A stretch of 64,000 nt of DNA from Xenoacremonium recifei (lineage: Eukaryota; Ascomycota; Sordariomycetes; Hypocreales; Nectriaceae), in assembly GCA_012184525.1 (NCBI GenBank), contig WOFQ01000017.1, positions 372,001 to 436,000 of the forward strand. The letters run 5' to 3'. Made by a program: the position numbers and the translations under genes. Below the pieces are notes generated by a model. The model was not told the DNA's origin, made no database searches, and saw only the letters and a list, made by a program, of their open reading frames with translations. Shown here piece by piece: positions 23,403 to 35,900 of this stretch. Each line of letters begins with the position of its first letter. Position 1 is the stretch's first letter.

Positions 23403-24875
23403 CTACTTCTTACCAAAGGCTTTGTAAACGGCCTCTTCGAACTTGATATTGAATCCTGAGGCCAGTGGGTCTCCCACGGGCATGATTTGAAGGAAGGCAG
23501 TAGCTGCGATGCCTGTCTCCGGATCGATCCACTGTTTAATTCACGACGAATCCCATTAGAAAGGCAACAATAAGGCGATTCTGTTTGCAATAAACCTTAC
23601 CCAGATGAGATTTGGCATCCCTGACCATTGAAGTGTGCGTGCCGCCCGACGCCCTGGAAAATCATGAAGATTAATCAGGCCAGCAAGGCCATGGTAGACT
23701 GCTTGATCTGCAGGAATTGAAGGACCAAGAGCTGGCTTGAATGGCCCCTGAACCATCTCGTTGAGTGATGCGATGTCAGGTGTCTGAGAGGCCCATATCT
23801 CATCTACCGACTCCTTGCTCAAAATGGGACTACCGCCATCAAGCAGAGCCCCGAGAAGCTTGGCGTAGTCGTTGGGCGTTCCCCAGATGCCATGGCCAGC
23901 TGTCTCTGTGAAAGGCTCGATGGGAACAGGGAGGTTTTGCTTAACAATTTTGCCATCCGAGCCACGGGAGGACGGCTGCACGATGTCGTTTTCGAATTTG
24001 GCCGGGTGGTACGTGGTCTTACTCATCCCCAGAGGCTCCCAAATATTCTTTTTGTAGAACTCTTCTAGAGTTGTCTTATTGGCTCTAGCGACCTATGAAA
24101 GAGATTATTATGCCAGTGGTGACAAATAATAAGTCGGGCTTACCAGCTCCCCGGCCCAGTCAATCCCCGCGCCGTATGACCACGCAGTTCCGGGCTCAAA
24201 GGTCAAAGGGCAAGCCTTCATGGCACCCTTCGTGACATTAACTTTTACTGGGTCTATTTTTCTCTTCTCTTAGAGCGTCATACCTGAGTTGAGTCCAACG
24301 TTGTAGCCTTCAAGCCAGTTGCCTTTGCCCACTTTGCTACGTTGAAGGGCATTGAATCATACCCGACGCCGCTTTGATGTGACAGAAGAAGGCTGATGAG
24401 TATCACGTTAGTATGGGAATTTTCTTGGGACTAAAGCACATACCGCAGGGTAATCTTGTTTTTCCTTGGCTTAGAGGTCGGGACTCCATTGACATCTTCC
24501 CCGCCATCAAGAACCGGAAGCGCCGCGAGGTCCGGCAACAGAGTAGCTACATCATCGTCCAGTCCAATGAGGCCTTTCTCAACTGTTATCAAGGAGGCAA
24601 CAGTGCACATCAACTTTGACTGAGACGCAAGCCAAAAGACCGAATCAGGGATGACTTTGTCCCCCTCGTGATGCCCAACGCCGCTAGCATGTTGCCAAAG
24701 GATTTTGCCTGGAGATCCCCAACATCAGCCTTTCATACTTGAATCAAAGAGATTTTGGCAGCGTTGAGACTAACTCACCGCCTCGGCCAACAACAGTCCC
24801 AACAATTGAGGGGGCTGCCTGTTTGGGGTTGTCGGGACGGGTACTCTCGTCCAGGAGTCTGTTGAGTTCGGCCAT
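23403..24875 (-). CDS. beta-lactamase-fold serine hydrolase/transesterase (class C/LovD-like)
   Basis: Member of the serine beta-lactamase/penicillin-binding-protein fold (PF00144-type), which in fungi includes esterases and acyltransferases such as LovD. The nucleophile motif SxxK is present as SQSK in FWLASQSKLM (about residue 60), and a YxG-type second motif appears as WSYGAG. LLLSHQSGVGYD and HGIWGTPNDYAKLLGALLDGG are also typical of the family. The protein starts MAELNRLLDE and ends FGKK; about five exons, with introns at 24778-24709, 24443 onward and near 24260, 24100 and 23600-23540. No signal peptide is visible, so it is probably intracellular. Beside two BVMO genes, hydrolysis of the ester or lactone they make is an attractive role, but an acyl-transfer role cannot be excluded. 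Later exon borders are approximate. Confidence 0.88.
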
Positions 24876-25554
24876 CGTATTTTTAGAAGACAGTAACAAG
24901 GGGATATATTCTTGAGTTATTACGAACGCCAGTAGAGTTTCGTGCCTGTTAAGCGCTTTCCGGTGAGTTATGTTTCAAGAAGAGAGATACAATACTCTAA
25001 ATGGCATCCTGGCTTGGTCACTGCATTATCTGACCGTTATTGTAAGTTGAGGCAAGGTTCATCTCCACATGGCAGGATTGTGCTGACAAGCAGTTTGAAC
25101 AGTCATTAAAGCTAGTACTCAGTAGCTATCCATTCATGCCATAAATTGGTTTCGGAAAGGAGGTTGACATTGAAAATTAACCCCTGTCTGTTGTGACCGT
25201 CATCGGGCATCTTGCCTGTGAAGTATTCGTACAGTATTGCGCTCCTCTCCGTTCCTGGTCGTATGTTGACGGCACAATCTTTCAACATTCCTAGCTCAGA
25301 TTAAGGCGTCCCGCTACCATTCCAGAGCTCGCTAAAGGAGTCTAGATAATGCTCAAGAGGGGGCTGTTCCAAGTTAATTGAGCGTTAGATGCACCACTCC
25401 AAACTTCTCATTGTATTAATCTCACGTGCACCAAATTTTACTCCACTACTCGACACATATGTCAGACGTATTAAAGAAGCAATCATCTGAAAAGAACTAC
25501 GCTTGTGCTTAATTTTAAACTTCGTTAACATGGCCATGCCTGCTGGAAAAGAAA
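24876..25554. other. intergenic, no gene seen
   Basis: AT-rich 680 bp between the hydrolase start and the alcohol dehydrogenase end, both on the minus strand. Nothing coding was recognised. It includes the hydrolase promoter. Confidence 0.5.
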
Positions 25555-26868
25555 TCAAGCCAGATCAAGAACAATCCTTCCTCCAAGCTTCCCAGCATGC
25601 ATATCTTCAAAAACCTCAGTTAACTGGTCCATTTTGCGAATTTCAACATGAGCTTTGATGATTCCCCTAGCAGCAAAGTCAAGAACTTCGATAGCTTGTT
25701 GTTGATTCCCCACGGTTGAACCAACAATGCGGTACTGCTGGGTGACGATTGCTGCGGGCTTAGCCCCTGCGATAGGGACCTCCTCACCTTCCGTTAAGCC
25801 AACACACACAACGGTTCCATTGAACCGCAAGAAGCTTACGGATTGTCCATATGCCTTGGCAGAGGCCGTACAGACAACGACGCCGTGAGCTCCAAGGTTG
25901 TCAGTCAAAGACCTGACATGTGCTGCAATCTCTTCATCTTTGCAGAATTGTGCTACGTCAACAAAATGCTCGGCTCCGGAGTTTTGTACGATCTCAGCCT
26001 TGCTCTTGTTGTCAATACCAATGATTCGTAGCCCAAGCGCTTTCGACCCTATTTGGCATGCCAGATGGCCCAGGCCGCCGCCAGCTCCAGCAATGACAAC
26101 CCAATTCCCGGGTTTCGCCTGGCTACGGAGCAGAGCGGAGTAGACCGTGACGCCAGCACAGAGCAAGGGAGCAGCCAAAACTGAGTCCAGTCCTTCAGGA
26201 ATAGGCGTCACGTATGCGGCCGGTCCAAGGACATATTGTTGAAAAGTACCCGGGTTGTAATATCCGGAAACTTTCTGATTAAAGCAAAGACCGTCTTCGC
26301 GGACAAGGCAAGGCGCTTATAATGGAATTAGTGAGTTTTTTACAGCAGACCTTCATTGGAAGGGCGGAAAGTGGCAAATAGCGAGGGAAAAGAAATGAAC
26401 GCCAGCACATACCGCATCTTCCGCATGCGCTAGCTACCCATTTGATTCCTACACGGTCTCCGATCTTGATGCTTGTAGATTCAGCACCTACTCCTAGTTT
26501 CACCACAAAGCCGACACCTTCATGACCGCCAACCTGGCCCTCGGGCGTCGGAGCGGGAAGCACCGCCCACTGACATGGGAGTTAGACATGGTGATTTCCA
26601 GGCTATACAGGGAAAGGGCATTGTACGCACTCCATTCGTCATCACGGCATAATCCGAATGGCATACCCCGGAATGCGTCCTAAGTAGGTCAATAAAACTG
26701 CTCAAGCAGGAAGTGCTGCCAAAAGGAAGATCTTTACAGGTTGATCAGCACTTCTCCTGGGCCAGGCTCAGGTGTGTCAAGTGAGACGACCTTTGTCGAT
26801 ATAGAGCCTGGCTTATCATAGATGACAGCCTTGTGCTGCTTGGGTATTTCCGTGGCGTTGTAAGACAT
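25555..26868 (-). CDS. zinc-containing alcohol dehydrogenase (MDR family)
   Basis: Medium-chain dehydrogenase/reductase resembling fungal and yeast ADHs. It would oxidise an alcohol to an aldehyde or ketone with NAD(P). The ATG at 26868 gives MSYNATEIPK. Catalytic zinc ligands are visible in HSGVCHSDYAV (Cys, His region) and GHEGVG (His-Glu). The structural-zinc loop reads SACGRCAPC...GLC across an intron whose acceptor is near 26318. The cofactor motif is GAGGGLGHLACQIG, followed by GIDN with an aspartate favouring NAD. The C-terminal exon (25555-26211 and upstream) ends GRIVLDLA. Introns also fall near 26740-26680 and 26570-26630. It shares a 720-bp divergent region with the P450 gene, so the pair may act in sequence: hydroxylation, then oxidation. 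Confidence 0.93.
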
Positions 26869-27592
26869 GGCAACTTCTAGAAGGCTTAGGAATTGTATCA
26901 GTATCCACGGTGCTATGTATGTGCGTCCTAAAAGTCACTGGAGAATTCGCAGTTCGATGACATTGGCCCTTCTTTTTTTCGTAGACCGGTTCTTTCTTCT
27001 TCCAGTCGCCGAAATACTGCATCACCGAGTTAAGATTATTACTGAGATGCCTGGCAGTCTGTAGTAAGCCCTCGAGCCGAGGCTCGTTATTAGCCGGGTG
27101 GAGGGTATTAATGTGACACACCAAAGTGTTAGTGGGCATTTCTCTCTTTTCCCAGACTGCTTGATTGACAACTACTCACCACGCCAATCATCGATTTCCA
27201 AGCATATCGACACGTAGCAAGGATCCACTTCCCGATGATGACGAAGGCCCAGTTGGCTTCAATCATCCGGAAGAATGTGGTCTTCCGTTGCAGAGCAGGT
27301 TCGTATCATGTAGGGAAAATGGTCAGCAGGCAGGGTGACGATCCATTTCCCCGCAATCTCGAAATCCGGGGCTGCCCACCTGCGGGGGGGAGTAAAGACT
27401 TGAGGGGAGCGACAGTCCTCTGTATGTGACTAATAAAGCGCCTCAAACTCCAAGATGTTCCTTTCAAGGCGCAGTCTGTTTCTCTTGCACCCTTACTTCT
27501 CCCACTCTTCATTCAGGAGTAGTCCGAAGACCTGCGCCAGCGGTTTGTGAATTATTCTCCAAGGGAGCTCAAAACATATCACAGGAGCGAGG
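26869..27592. promoter_or_regulatory. divergent promoter of the ADH and P450 genes
   Basis: About 720 bp separates the two divergent starts and should carry both promoters. Short open frames exist on both strands but overlap one another and have no domain character. Specific binding sites were not identified. Confidence 0.5.
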
Positions 27593-29870
27593 ATGGCGTC
27601 TCTACAGTATCTAAGCCACCCAGTAGCCTGGGCCGTCTTCGCTGCACTCGCAATTCTATTATATAAGTTGTCCAGGATTGGCATGCGTCCAAAGGACTAT
27701 CCTCCCGGTATGGCTTTTGTTGTTACTGGGAGATTTCTGGTCTAACAATTGCGAATAGGGCCTCCCACGCTCCCGATAATTGGTAACTTGCATCAATTCC
27801 CACGCAAGGATATCCACCTACAATTTCAGAAATGGTCAGAAGAATGTAAATGGAGACCTTAAGCTTATTTTGACCTTTGCTAATGATCTCGAAGATGGTC
27901 CTGTGGTTTCCTTGCAGTTGGGCACACAAACGCTGGTTCTACTTGGGACAGCCGAGGCTGTCAGTGACCTGCTCGAGAAGCGAAGTAGCATCTATTCTAC
28001 GAGAATGGATATTCTTTTTCGCGAATTTGGTAACGAGCTCAATATTGCTTTCAGGCCGTGAGTACGCCCAGCCCAAACAAAATCCATGGCGATATTTTGA
28101 CAAGTTGGAATGTTGCAGGTACGATGATGTCTGGCGACGACAGAGAAAGATATACCATGTCAGATTAAATGCCAAATTAGCCAATAATTATTTACCATAC
28201 CAGGTCAGTACTTCCTTTACAGAGAAATTCCACTTCTAATCGCCTTTCCTCTTACTCATGATACAGAACTTCGAAACCTATCAATTACTGCACGACTTTC
28301 TGGAGAGCCCACAAGAATATCGCCACCATCTTGAGAGATTCACAATCAGCATTGGATCTACCATTGCATTCGGCAAAAGATCGCCATCCGCAGACGATCC
28401 GGCAGTCAGAACGTTGCTAGATGTAAGAAATTTTAGCCGTCATCCGTCACTCGTGAACGTAGCTAATCGATCTCGGAAATAGTGGTTCCGGGACACCGTC
28501 GCAGCCGGAAGCTCTCTTCAGCTTGCGGATTGGTGGCCGATCCTGCGACCCGTGATCCGCGGAGTTCCGGAATTTATGAATCCGATTAAGAAAGAGCTGA
28601 ACAGGCTACACTACAATGAGTCGACCCTCTGGAAAGGGTTGGTCAATATGGTACGAGACCACGTGGAACACGGCCGTTTCTATCCAAGTACGTTGCGCAT
28701 CCATTTCAATCTAGCAGCCAAATGACTCATGCTGCACTAGGTCTGTGCCGAGACATGGTCATGCGGTCTGACACCAACGAGAAAGATCAGCTCTCACAAG
28801 AAGAGATTTGGTATAATTCGGGACACTCCTGGGCGGCAGCCACGTAGGCGGATTCTCTTGCGTTGCACATGCTACACCTGATTTTAAGCTAATACTTAAC
28901 ATAGAGACACGCAATCCAATACCCTCCTAGGCTTTGTGAAGGTAACACTCTCGTCGACTACTGGCTTGCTCAGTGACCATTCAATAATGCTAACATTGAT
29001 TTCTTAGGCCATGACTCTTTATCCTGCGATACAGGCTCAAGCTCGTAAAGAAATCGATGCCGTTGTGGGAGAGGACCGCCTGCCAGATTGGTCGGACCGA
29101 GCCAACATGCCCTATCTTCGGGGCGTTCAGGAAGAGACCCTGCGCTGTGAGTGTGCTATCATTCCCAGAGTAACATCCGCTCACGTTTTGCCTTAGGGGC
29201 ACCAACCACGCTCACTGGAGGACCCATGCCTCACGCAGTTAGCAAAGATGACGTTTACATGGGATACAAGATCCCGGCTGGAGCTGGTGTGATGAACTGC
29301 GTAGGCTCATTTCTTGGAATTCCTTTTGGTGTGAAGCATCTCTGACGTGTGCTGCATAGGTCTGGACCATCAACAACGACCCGCAACGAAATCCAAATCC
29401 GCGTGAGTTTAACCCGCTGCGTTATGCAGCAGAGGACTCCTTGACAGAAGGATTCGCTGTCACTACAAACTACTCGAAGCGACCGCACAATACCTTTGGC
29501 GCAGGTCGGAGAATTTGTCCTGGGTCACATGTCGCAGAGCGCACTCTGTTTATCGCCATGTCCCGCCTGTTGTGGGCATATGAGTTCCATCCTAAGAAGG
29601 ATCAATTCGGCAATTCTATCCAAATCGACAGGGACGCGATGCTTCCTGGCATGGTCGTTGCACCAATGCCTTTTGAGTAAGTTTTGCTTCAACATAGAAG
29701 CCCTCAATATACTGACTGGCAATTTCAGATGCGAAATTATGCCAAGGAGCGAGGCAAAGGTTGAGAGGATTCGCAAGATGTTCAAGCAGGCGACCGAAAA
29801 CCTCGATACATCAGGCAACTACACGGAAGAGTTTTTCAAAGATAATTGGACAGCGGCAGAAAAGAAGTGA
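27593..29870 (+). CDS. cytochrome P450 monooxygenase
   Basis: ER-bound class II fungal P450, expected to hydroxylate a hydrophobic substrate. The start ATG at 27593 gives an N-terminal membrane segment (AWAVFAALAILLYKL) and then the proline-rich hinge KDYPPGPPTLPIIGN. About nine short introns; the first exons are 27593-27707, 27759-27845 and 27895-28057. Later landmarks are WRRQRKIYHVRLN (C helix), the I-helix segment SWAAATDT split by an intron, EETLRW (ExxR), FNPLRY (PERF-like) and the heme-binding FGAGRRICPG with the cysteine ligand. The protein ends WTAAEKK. Overall resemblance is to fungal P450s of the O-methylsterigmatocystin-oxidoreductase/phenylacetate-hydroxylase-like group; that name is a family label, not a function. 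Divergent from the alcohol dehydrogenase. Likely the entry oxidation in the cluster. Confidence 0.93.
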
Positions 29871-30905
29871 GGCTATTCTAAACAGTATGCAAGGCGTCGT
29901 ATGAATGAGAAGAAAAGAATATTGGACAATTAAGAAAGTCCGGTTCAAATATACCACCATCACAAATTGAAAGCTATTCATACAAATCATAGGATCAGCT
30001 TTGGAGTGTTAGTGGTTCTGTGCCTAATCTGCAAAATCAGGGCGTTTTATTGATACTTGACATAATGAAAGGTGCATAATGCCGACACAACCACTTTCAG
30101 TGCTTTGTCGAATTCGGTCACCACGACCCAAAAGGCTCTTCGTTACGAGTAATAAAATCTCCGGGAACTCTCGGGGGGGGGTTTTGGCTGCGTCATATCA
30201 TGTGAATAGTGTCCTTCAAGAGCCAACAGCAGTGTTTGTCAATCAAGACTTTCAACCTAGTACTAGGTTCAGTCCAGTATCAAACCCGCTATATGCCGCG
30301 CGATGGAAGGCTGACATGCGGTTTCAAAGGCATATTTAATTGTTTATGCAATTCGTAGATAGAAATTGTACTTTCGTTTCCCGCAGTTGCACATGTTCTG
30401 TAGGCAAGAAGCATGGCGGCGATGGTGTAACAATGAGGTGTGGTGGGGGCTGCACCTTTAAAGATAACCTTAAAGTGGCCCCTCCTTGGCGTCGTCACTG
30501 CGGTAAACAGAAGCAAGACGACCAAAATTCGAAGTCCTCATATTGCCTGGTTTCCACTACGTCGCCCGAAACATCCAAGCTAATAGCTGGCAGCATATCC
30601 GACACTCATACCAACATACCGCTGCTAGCTTACAGCAAAAGACGAAAACGAATACTACCTATGAATAGGCATTCAAGAGCCATTTTGCGATATAGAGCAG
30701 CAACCCGTTCATTAATATCCGTTATTCCGTCAGTAATAAGACGCATGATATTCAAGTAGCATAGTGGTCATTCAACTTGTCTTTCAGGTAAAAATAGTAA
30801 CAAGGCGTCTCCAAAGGATTATGTGCTTAGTAGAGCACCTGTATATCGTTCCACAGCATCCTTAGTTCCATCAACTTTGTCGCGTATGAGTGTCTCATTC
30901 CCCCA
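29871..30905. other. intergenic between convergent genes, no gene seen
   Basis: About 1 kb between the P450 stop and the transporter stop. It contains a run of ten G residues near 30171-30181. A 139-codon plus-strand frame starting at 30340 has low-complexity character without a domain, and I do not regard it as a gene. Confidence 0.5.
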
Positions 30906-32964
30906 TTACTCAGCCTTTGCTTCAGCGGACGTCGGAGCAACAGGGGCCGGCTTCTCTTCTTCATGCTCGTGTGCAAGCTTAGATTCGACATCTCCGCGTT
31001 CAAATCTAGCAGTATGCTTCGTCTTGACATGCGTCTTCCATGCTGGCGTGCCAAGATACGGAATTCCGTTCTCGTCCTCAAATTGAGCGGCCGTTTCTTC
31101 GAGAGTTGCGCCAGCTGTTTCCGGAAAGAGCAACGCCACGTGGATCGTCATGCAGGCACAGAAGACACCGAACAGTATATATGTCTTATATCTACGTAGA
31201 AATCAATTAGTTTGGACTCGTGGTTGTGGTTTTGATGGGGAGTGTTCGTGGTGATGGTGTTTTGGCGGATTTTTGAGATCGGGAGTAAATGTGGGGCTGC
31301 TAAACAAAACTCACCGAATATTCTGAAAGGCAACAGGCGTAAAAAGACCCAGAGCAGCGTTGAAAGCCCAATTAGCACTTGTAGCGAGGGCAACACCCTT
31401 GCCTCTCAGGCGCAGGGGGAACAGCTCAGGGGGATACGTCCTGGTAAAGTTAGCCACAGTCCACTTATGGTGGGGCTACCCCGGACCACGTTTGTTGTGG
31501 GGCACCGGCGTCACTCCGACAGCAGAAACACCACAACTTTGACTGGATAAGAGAACGGGATGCGGGATGGATGAGTGCTTACCAAGAAGTCGGTCCCCAG
31601 GTAGGGGCAAATGATGCCACGAACAGGTATGTGGAAGCGATGAGAGCCTTTGAGGCCGGTCCAGAAACTGTCATCGAGACCTCGGGAACCCCGTTCAAAC
31701 CGCCGGGGATGACTGTGCCATACGACGCCAAAATGCCTCCGTTGGCAAACATCCAGGTGCACATGAACAGGGCGCCAACAATCAATGTCGGACGGCGGCC
31801 CCATCGATCCATCCAAAGAAGGGCGGGGACCGTCATGACGACGTTGATAACGTACTGGATGCTCGAGGCCAGGAGGTTCGCATTACCAGAGTAGCCAGCC
31901 ATGGCAAAGACGTAAGAGATATAGTACACTGTCTAGGGTCAATATCATCCAAAAACTGGCAATATTGTTTTACGAGGCCATAAATAGCAGAACTCTTGAA
32001 ATGTATTGGGTCAAAGACTTACTCATGACATTCATTCCCGTCAATTGGGACCAAATTTGAGTGAACAGTGCAATCATCGTCCGGTTCAACATCTGGGGCT
32101 TGAAAAGATCAAGGTAGGTGACGTCGGCGATTGAGGCCTCAAATGCACACATGTCTTTGATGTCCTGCAGCTCTAGCGCAACGAATGGATGGTTGGGGTC
32201 ACCGTGGCCATGCACGAGAGTGAGGACAGCGTGGCAATCTTCCCACCTGTCTTTTCGTGCTAACCATCGAGGGGACTCGGGCAGGAAGGACATCATGAAG
32301 AAGAGGAAGAAGGCGGGAACCATCTGGAGGCCCCACGGGACGCGCCAGGAGGCTGTGTTATAGTTATACGATTTCTGTCCGCCGATGAAGGAGCATCCGT
32401 AGGAGACGTAGTACATGATCAGAATGCCCCATGTAATAGCCCATTGCTGGAGGCCGATGAAGCGACCTCGTTTGGAGGGAGGGGAAATCTCGGCGATGTA
32501 AACTGGGACTTGTGCAGACTCTATTCCAACAGCCAGACCATTGATAACTCTGCCTACACAGAGCATCCCAATGTTCTGAGCGGCGCAGCTAAGAGTCGAG
32601 CCAACCAACCTAGCAGAGAAGTTAGTACTGTTAAAGGAGTCCTCGCTTCGGTGCCAACTCACCAAATAATACAACCGAGCATGATGGAATACTTTCGGCC
32701 CAGACGATCACTAACGGGGCCAGAAATCAGGGCGCCCAGCCACGAGCCCGCAGCCATAGATGCCGTGATACCTCCCTGATGGAGGGACTTTGGTCCACTA
32801 CAGTCATCGCTGTTGTCGAATGGGGGGCCAGAGGGGCCTTGGTTGAAGTAGCATTTGTAAGAGTTCTCGCCCAACTGGGCCGACACCGACGAGATATCGA
32901 ACCCAAAGAGGGCACCACCGACAACGGCAACCCCTGCTATAGCGTAAATGTTGCCAATAGGCAT
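30906..32964 (-). CDS. MFS transporter, sugar-porter family
   Basis: Twelve-helix plasma-membrane transporter of the sugar porter family. The ATG at 32964 gives MPIGNIYAIAG, and the first helix contains GGALFGFDISSVS, typical of fungal hexose/quinate-type carriers. Family signatures are SDRLGRK in the first loop, VYIAEISPPSKRGR after helix 4, LPESPRWLARK in the central loop, MDRWGRRP, PPELFPLRLRGKG after helix 10 and PETAGATLEE after helix 12. At least four introns separate these blocks (for example near 32610-32660, 31930-32030, 31440-31580 and 31190-31310). The C-terminal tail is hydrophilic and Glu/Lys-rich. It is the rightmost member of the enzyme-rich region and converges with the P450 gene. 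Sugar import is the family role; uptake of the cluster substrate is only inference, and it may not belong to the cluster. Confidence 0.92.
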
Positions 32965-35900
32965 CTTGGGTTCCAAGAATAAGAGGTGTCTCAATGTGAA
33001 GAGGGTTTGGGAACGAGTAGAAGCAGAACCTTCAGCGGATTGGCAGCCAAGGCTTCTTAATAAATACAGCACCACCACCAATGCGACGCGCCCAACGACA
33101 CTGCGCAATCCCTCACCGAGTCCCGTAGGATACGACTGAACTTGGAAATGCTCATCATCCTTGCCATGGCAGCATGGTGTTGTGGGAGGCCAGCGGGGCG
33201 ATGGACGGTTGCCCAAAGTCCTGGTTGGTCAAAATCATCTCGCCATCACCTGGAGTCGGCAGCAAAATGCCGGGGGAGCTGGGGAGTTGGACAATTCAGG
33301 GCCAGATCTGCAAAGAAGGTCCGATAAAGCATCACCCGGGAATAAGCGCCATGGGCGCGCATAGCAGTTTGTTCACAGCACGAGGACAGCAAGCAGGCCA
33401 GACGACAAAGAATGACGTTGTTGGAAACACGAGACAAGTCTCGGCACCAAGCGAAATTTGGTTGGCGCGCAAGAAAAAAATCTCCGCGAGGCCTGGGAGC
33501 TCGAGGCTCAAACGGAGGCTCAACTGGGTCAACCTCAAGTCGCCCTTTACGAAATTTTCCCCAGCTTTGATGGCGCCCAGAATTTTGAGTTTGCTGCGGA
33601 GGTTGATCAGACACAAGACGTGGTATCTGCAGCTCTCCGCTTCCCAATCACCCTCGGTGCCTCCCACCCACAATCAAAAGAACTCAGAGAACACAATGTT
33701 GGAAGGAGATCGACAAGACAACCCGCAATCTGGGGTAATTTGGTCCTGTTAGCTCCACAACCTGGTCCACTATATCAATCCTCCCATAAGGGATCCATTG
33801 TAAAAGGATGTCATGTGCTGCCGATGAGAAGGTAAAGTAGCAGAGAGCTCGCAATCCGGGGTTGGACTTTGGTCACTGAAACGTTGTATTTGAGCTTGAA
33901 AACCGGGGTCCTTGTCCACGTGGTGTCTGTTGTCAGAACATGAAGTGCCTTTGGGATTCGAGATGTTGCAAAGCTCGACTCCTTGTTGCAGGCACCCATG
34001 CTCGTATTTACATACATTGTGTTTTATAGCTCGCAGTCTCATTAAACTAGCTTAGAAGCCAACAAGTACAAGCGTGTCTACTTCAACTATATATTTATCT
34101 TCTTATCCGACAAGGAAGACGGCATGGAACAGAATTGCATCCATTTCGACAGCCCAAAAGCTCAGAAAGCTCAGAGAATAAGTGAAACCCCCTTTGCAGC
34201 TCCCTGATTCATCTCACGACCCCACTCGTATGCTCTCCAATAAGATCACGCCAGAACCGACAAACCGGTACTCTGCGAGTGTTCCGAGGCTTCCGTCAGC
34301 GATCGACGTGTCACTTCTGGAAGTATTCGGACCGTTCTCCACATACAGGATCCTAAGGTGATGTTCGGGTTGCTAAGACGCTTGTTGCGCAGGCAGCATC
34401 AAAGCCTTGCAGTCATGGTGTGAGAACCTTGGCATCCACGTGAACGGAAACACGCAATTTTCGGGCTAAAGAAGGCCGAAACGGAGCCGAATTACGTCGA
34501 GCAGCAGAGATCATTGGTACGCCTGCAAGCACTGGATTTGATGTGTTTCAACATCCTGATGATCACGCCGTTACAATTATCTGCACTCGAAAATTGGTTT
34601 CGCGAGAGGCCCGCCTACCACTTTATGGGTCGTCAAGTTTTGAAGGAGGTCTGATGCTTTCCACATTTCCAGGAACCATCCAATTTTTTTAACACTCAAC
34701 GGAGTTCAATTTCGCCTCGGTTGGGCGATCCGCCGTCGGCATTGTATCGAAAGATCTCCCAGCCACCCCATAGACTGACGTTGCATGCTTTTAACGGTGG
34801 AGTTTGGCCGAAATTAACAGATCAGTTTTATCGAAAGCTGTTCGTCCATCGTATCATCCAAAGTGGTCCTGTCTGTGCGAAGTTTGAGCTTACTTTTGAG
34901 CTTATGAGCTTACTTCTCGATGTTAGTGCATTGTTGGCTTTGGCAACATTGACCTTTCTCCTAATTTGTGTGCCGCCAGTTATGGTGGTAGTTGACTTTG
35001 ATCTCACCGGCAGCTGCATTGGATGTTGCTAAACTATCGCTAAAATCCCATTCACATTGAAACTCGCTATTCTTTTCGAATTGGTTGTCAATTAAAGGGT
35101 CCGGTTGTTAGATTCCGCCTCTGGGCCTATAAGATGCAAGCTTCGGGCGAGAAAAGTAATGTCGGGTGAGCTCTCATTGCTGGTATTATGGCACAAAAGA
35201 CAGCTTTGAGTTTCTCATGTCTGAACGTTCTGATGGTCGTCTCGAACTACTTGGAGGAAAGCTTGGATCTCGACCAGAAGATGGTACTCTGTAAGAACGT
35301 GTCGAGATTTGAGATAGAATTCAGGACATATCCTGATTAGAAATGTTTCCAAAGATCCTGACACAAGCCCACTCACTTCCTGAAATCGTAAAAGAAAAGC
35401 TGTCAATTATTTTTGACGAGGGAACCGACACCGAATACTCACACATTATACCAGACTACTAGCCGTGGCGTGATCCCAATTAATAAAAACAAAACAAATA
35501 CAGTAAGGAGATCCAGACAGGGAAAATGGTCTCTTGTTTGTTTCCATTCTGTGAAACGAAGACAAAACAGGGAAGAATTAATTCTCAGTCAACCTCAGTT
35601 ATCAGTTCGACAAGCTGATGCATTTTATTTTACCAGCAGCTAGGGCTAATTATTTGTAAAGCTTTTTTAGATCATCTCAGAGGAAGTTGAAGCTTGAACT
35701 CTAGATAGAGGCCTATCGTGAAGGTTGACTTGAGACTTGGGTTTGAGTTGTGTTCAACAATTCAAAAGACACGTACGATTAAAGAGACTCTTTCGACATG
35801 GTGGATAGACAATATTGTCCAAAAAGGAGAAATTTTTTGTGATGCGTTTGTGTAAGCTTGACTTTCGTAAATCACTCCACAAGGCCTCAACATTTCTGAT

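Noticed and set aside
30340..30759. 139-codon plus-strand frame after the P450 gene
   Set aside because: Low-complexity sequence without a domain, in a convergent intergenic region.
1080..32964. Secondary-metabolite biosynthetic cluster
   Set aside because: The tailoring-type enzymes are there, but no PKS, NRPS, terpene synthase, DMATS or other backbone gene is visible. CoA-transferase, AtuA-like and CoA-ligase genes fit degradation better.
33174..33835. Overlapping frames of 110-190 codons on both strands upstream of the sugar transporter
   Set aside because: Opposite-strand frames of similar length cover the same DNA, none has recognisable domains, and they sit where a promoter is expected.
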